A stretch of DNA of 9,197 nt. It comes from UBA5972 sp964466385. Its GTDB lineage: Bacteria > Pseudomonadota > Alphaproteobacteria > Rhodobacterales > Rhodobacteraceae. The stretch spans positions 1 through 9,197 of the forward strand of contig CAYXNM010000106.1 in assembly GCA_964466385.1 (NCBI GenBank), given 5' to 3'. Position numbers and translations under genes: made by a program. The notes beneath the pieces are model-generated. The model made no database searches and had not been told where the DNA came from. It saw nothing but the letters and a program-made list of their open reading frames with translations. The first letter of the stretch is position 1, and each line of letters begins with the position of its first letter. Below, piece after piece: positions 6,860 to 9,197 of this stretch.

Positions 6860-7198
6860 GTGATCCCGGTTATTTTGACAGGTGCGAACGGCGGGGACGA
6901 TGACGGCGATACGTCGGTCGTCACGCGAACGCGTACGCGAACCAAACGGCCTCCGCTTTACAAGGTGCTGCTGCTCAATGACGACTACACGCCAATGGAA
7001 TTCGTGGTTTATGTGCTGGAGCGGTTCTTTGCTATTTCACATGAGCAATCGGTCGAAATCATGATGACCGTCCACAAGAAAGGTCTGGCGGTCGTCGGGG
7101 TGTTTTCGTTTGAGATTGCGGAAACGAAAGTCGCGCAGGTAATGGAACTGGCGCGACGAAACCAGCACCCGCTGCAATGCACGATGGAGAAAGAATAA
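6860..7198 (+). CDS. clpS: ATP-dependent Clp protease adaptor ClpS
   Basis: A 112-residue cytoplasmic adaptor that binds proteins with destabilising N-terminal residues (N-degrons) and hands them to the ClpA-ClpP protease. Residues 1-30 are a flexible extension, first acidic (GGDDDGD), then a Thr-Arg repeat; in known ClpS such a tail engages ClpA. The folded core begins at LYKVLLLNDDYTPMEFV. The N-degron pocket is complete by comparison with E. coli ClpS: N40, D41 and D42 (N34, D35, D36), M46 (M40), M68 (M62) and H72 (H66). The C-terminal AETKVAQVMELAR and QHPLQCTMEKE are typical of the alphaproteobacterial form. The start is GTG at 6860, supported by GGAGG. The gene is divergent from the carboxypeptidase and first of the plus-strand set. 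Many alphaproteobacteria have two clpS copies; this one keeps the canonical pocket. Confidence 0.96.
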   Translation: MIPVILTGANGGDDDGDTSVVTRTRTRTKRPPLYKVLLLNDDYTPMEFVVYVLERFFAISHEQSVEIMMTVHKKGLAVVGVFSFEIAETKVAQVMELARRNQHPLQCTMEKE

Positions 7199-7210
7199 GG
7201 CGTCTGCCTT
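7197..7210 (+). other. Small hairpin between clpS and the methyltransferase gene
   Basis: AAGGC pairs perfectly with GCCTT around GTCT, starting within the clpS stop codon. Only GTTCC follows, so it is not a strong terminator. It lies 10 bases before the next ATG, where a ribosome binding site would be expected, and could lower expression of the downstream gene or mark an mRNA processing site. Confidence 0.3.
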
Positions 7211-7219
7211 GTTCCGATC

Positions 7220-8266
7220 ATGACGCTGAAACGATTTGAATTCGCCCGCGACACCGCCGGTTTTCCCATGCCGCTGCCAGGCAAAATCGCCGTATTGGCC
7301 GCCAGCGCAAACTGCGACTATCGCCGCCTGTTTGGCGAAAACGTGTTCCTTTTCAGCAGTTTCGCGCCGGACGTCGCGCGGCTTTCGGCTTTGGGATATT
7401 CCGTCAAAACCGACCCCGACGGGGAATACGACGCGTCCATCGTCCATGCGAGCCGCGCCAGGCTGCAAACGCTCGGAAACATCGCAGAGGCATTTCGCCT
7501 GACCCGGCCGGGCGGCCTTGTCGCCGTGGACGGTGCAAAAACCGACGGGATCCAGTCAGCGCTTGACCAGTGCAAAAAGGCGGGACTGGTCCTCTGCTCC
7601 GTATCAAAATCTCACGGTAAACTTTTCTGGATGGACCGCCCGGAACGTGTGCCCGAACCGGTTTCTTTGTGGGCCGCAGCGCTTGAGCTTTCCACGAACG
7701 AGGATGGTTTCCTGACCTCGGCCGGCGTTTTTTCACAAGATCGGATCGACACGGGCTCTGCCTTGCTGGCCGGGTGTTTTGACCATCGGCTGCGGGGAAC
7801 CGTCGCCGATTTGGGGGCGGGCTGGGGCTGGCTTTCGGTGAAGGCGTCAGAGAAGGGCAAGATTACGGGTCTGGATCTCTTTGAGGCGGACGCCGCCGCG
7901 CTCAGGGCGGCGCGGGCCAACCTGGGGTCCACGCAGGCCCGGTTTCATTGGTGCGACGTCCGAACCCTGCGGACCGAAACGAAATACGATGCGGTGATCT
8001 GCAACCCTCCGTTTCACCAAACCCGCGCCGCTGACCCCACGATCGGTCTTGATTTCCTTAAGACCGCGGCGGGGATACTCACGCCCGGCGGGGCGCTCTG
8101 GCTGGTTGCGAACCGTCACCTGCCCTACGAAAAGAGCCTGAACGAATTGTTCGCTAGCGTACTCGTTCTGGACCAAACACCACAATACAAAGTGTTTCTC
8201 GCACAAAAACCGCGTACATCTTCCTCTCGCACGCACCGCGAAAAACCGGTACATTCAATCAGCTAA
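7220..8266 (+). CDS. RsmC/RlmG-like rRNA guanine-N2 methyltransferase
   Basis: A 348-residue protein with the two-part build of the RsmC/RlmG group. It has a divergent N-terminal half (about 1-160) resembling a degenerate methyltransferase fold, and a catalytic C-terminal class I SAM-dependent domain. The SAM-binding loop is VADLGAGWG (195-203), the acidic strand end is GLDLFEAD (217-224), and the catalytic NPPFH is at 262-266, the motif of N2-guanine or N6-adenine methylation. LVANRHLPYEKSL (295-307) matches the VANRHLDY-type segment of RlmG and VANAFLPY of RsmC. The target is therefore probably a guanine in 16S or 23S rRNA; which one cannot be told here. A basic, Ser-rich tail (331-348) follows the fold. 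The start is ATG 7220, 21 bp after clpS, but no clear Shine-Dalgarno precedes it, so expression may depend on coupling with clpS. Confidence 0.88.
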   Translation: MTLKRFEFARDTAGFPMPLPGKIAVLAASANCDYRRLFGENVFLFSSFAPDVARLSALGYSVKTDPDGEYDASIVHASRARLQTLGNIAEAFRLTRPGGLVAVDGAKTDGIQSALDQCKKAGLVLCSVSKSHGKLFWMDRPERVPEPVSLWAAALELSTNEDGFLTSAGVFSQDRIDTGSALLAGCFDHRLRGTVADLGAGWGWLSVKASEKGKITGLDLFEADAAALRAARANLGSTQARFHWCDVRTLRTETKYDAVICNPPFHQTRAADPTIGLDFLKTAAGILTPGGALWLVANRHLPYEKSLNELFASVLVLDQTPQYKVFLAQKPRTSSSRTHREKPVHSIS

Positions 8267-8281
8267 CCCGAAGGGGATCCG

Positions 8282-9091
8282 ATGTCTTTTTCCATCAGCG
8301 GCAAGACTGCAATCGTGACGGGTGCAGCAAACGGGGTGGGCCTGGCGATTGCGCGTCATTTCGTGGTTCAGGGCGCCCATGTCATGTTCGCCGACATGGA
8401 CGAGGCAAAGCTGGAGGCCGAAGTCACCGCGATTTCGACCGGCGAAAGCCGCACGCAGTACTTTGCGGGGGATTTGCGCCAACGCCTGACCCTGGCCAAC
8501 CTGTTGTCCGCGACAATCGATGAATTTGACCGTGTGGATGTTCTGGTCAATGCCAGCCGCCAGGTGCTGACGTCCGATCCGCTCAGCGCCGACGGCGATG
8601 CGTTTGAAACCCTGATCGAACAGAACGTCACCACCAGCCTGCGTTTGTCGCAAGTCATTGCAAAACGCTTCATCAAACAGGCCGAAGACGATGATCAGGA
8701 GGGCGAAAACATCGGCTCGATCGTCAATATCTCGTCCGTCGCCGCCCGGCTTTCCCATCCAAAGCTGATGGCCTATTCGGTCAGTTCGGCGGCCCTTGAT
8801 CAACTGACCCGATCAATGGCAGTCGCCTTTGCCCCGCACCGCATTCGCGTCAATGCCGTCGCCTTTGGTTCGGTCATGAGCGCAAGCCTGCGAAACGCTC
8901 TGAAAGACAACCCGGACCTGCGCAGCAAAGTGTCGGATTCCACACCCATGAACCGGATTGGCGAAGCCGACGAGGTTGCCGAAGCGGTCCAGTACCTTGC
9001 GTCGGAAAGTTCCAGTTTCGTGACCGGGCATGTGTTGACGGTGGATGGAGGCCGTTCGCTCATCGATCCGGTGGTCGCGGCCGCGCATTGA
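8282..9091 (+). CDS. SDR-fold protein with incomplete active site
   Basis: A 269-residue Rossmann-fold protein of the classical short-chain dehydrogenase/reductase family. The nucleotide loop TGAANGVG (13-20) and FADMD (36-40) suggest NAD(H) rather than NADP(H). N115, S152 and Y165 of the catalytic tetrad are present, but the Lys of YxxxK is Ser (YSVSS, 165-169, codon TCG). The usual NNAG is NAS (90-92), and the PG after the sixth strand is FG (195-196). The C-terminal TGHVLTVDGG (248-257) is normal. The protein may have lost oxidoreductase activity, act as a binding or regulatory protein, or use another proton relay; the substrate is unknown. The ATG at 8282 has AAGGGG about 5 bases before it and lies 15 bp after the methyltransferase stop, so the two are probably one transcript. 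Confidence 0.9.
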   Translation: MSFSISGKTAIVTGAANGVGLAIARHFVVQGAHVMFADMDEAKLEAEVTAISTGESRTQYFAGDLRQRLTLANLLSATIDEFDRVDVLVNASRQVLTSDPLSADGDAFETLIEQNVTTSLRLSQVIAKRFIKQAEDDDQEGENIGSIVNISSVAARLSHPKLMAYSVSSAALDQLTRSMAVAFAPHRIRVNAVAFGSVMSASLRNALKDNPDLRSKVSDSTPMNRIGEADEVAEAVQYLASESSSFVTGHVLTVDGGRSLIDPVVAAAH

Positions 9092-9197
9092 AGCACCCAC
9101 GTTTTGCCGGGGTTTCTTCACCTTCTTTTCAATCAGACCAACCTGCCCAATCCCTGACCTGTGAGGCAGGAAGAAAGAGCGGCCCTTGCCACCCCAA
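9092..9197. other. Right margin without a gene
   Basis: The 106 bases after the SDR stop contain no ATG on the plus strand. A GTG at 9161 stays open to the edge but has no ribosome binding site. A 6-bp repeat CCTGCC/GGCAGG at 9142-9170 has a 17-base spacer and no T-run. No terminator can be called. Confidence 0.5.

Noticed and set aside
6920..6942. A repeated ACGCG pattern that includes the palindrome ACGCGT.
   Set aside because: It encodes the Thr-Arg repeat of the ClpS tail and needs no other explanation.

Overview
The window looks like chromosomal DNA of an alphaproteobacterium, most likely Rhodobacteraceae (Roseobacter group). This rests on the GC-rich coding sequence, the ClpS type, the N-terminal module of the SPOR-domain protein, and the D-Ala-D-Ala carboxypeptidase / clpS divergent pair, which I recall from that family. 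I could run no database search. There are nine complete protein genes. I see no tRNA or rRNA gene, insertion sequence, prophage or CRISPR array, and base use is even throughout, so this appears to be an ordinary core region rather than an island.

Left block, minus strand, read right to left from about 6579 to 242: a D-Ala-D-Ala carboxypeptidase with a signal peptide and a C-terminal SPOR-like domain; cdd (cytidine deaminase); deoA (thymidine phosphorylase); deoB (phosphopentomutase); upp (uracil phosphoribosyltransferase); and a secreted SPOR-domain protein. cdd, deoA and deoB are packed with no spacer (TGAATG, then TGATG) and are surely one operon. upp follows after 113 bp. Together they salvage pyrimidine nucleosides. 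Cdd deaminates (deoxy)cytidine, DeoA splits thymidine or deoxyuridine into base and deoxyribose-1-phosphate, DeoB makes deoxyribose-5-phosphate for the aldolase DeoC (not in the window), and Upp recaptures uracil as UMP. The salvage genes are flanked on both sides by exported SPOR-domain proteins linked to septal peptidoglycan.

Right block, plus strand, 6797 to 9091: a good sigma70-type promoter drives clpS, the N-degron adaptor of the ClpA protease, with a GTG start. It is followed closely by an RsmC/RlmG-like rRNA guanine methyltransferase and an SDR-fold protein, probably co-transcribed.

Three points deserve a second look. The leader of the left-end SPOR gene can fold into two mutually exclusive hairpins, one of which buries its Shine-Dalgarno sequence. 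The SDR protein keeps the catalytic Tyr and Ser but lacks the active-site Lys and two other family motifs. The left margin may hold the start of a further minus-strand gene. I found no clearly new multi-gene system here.
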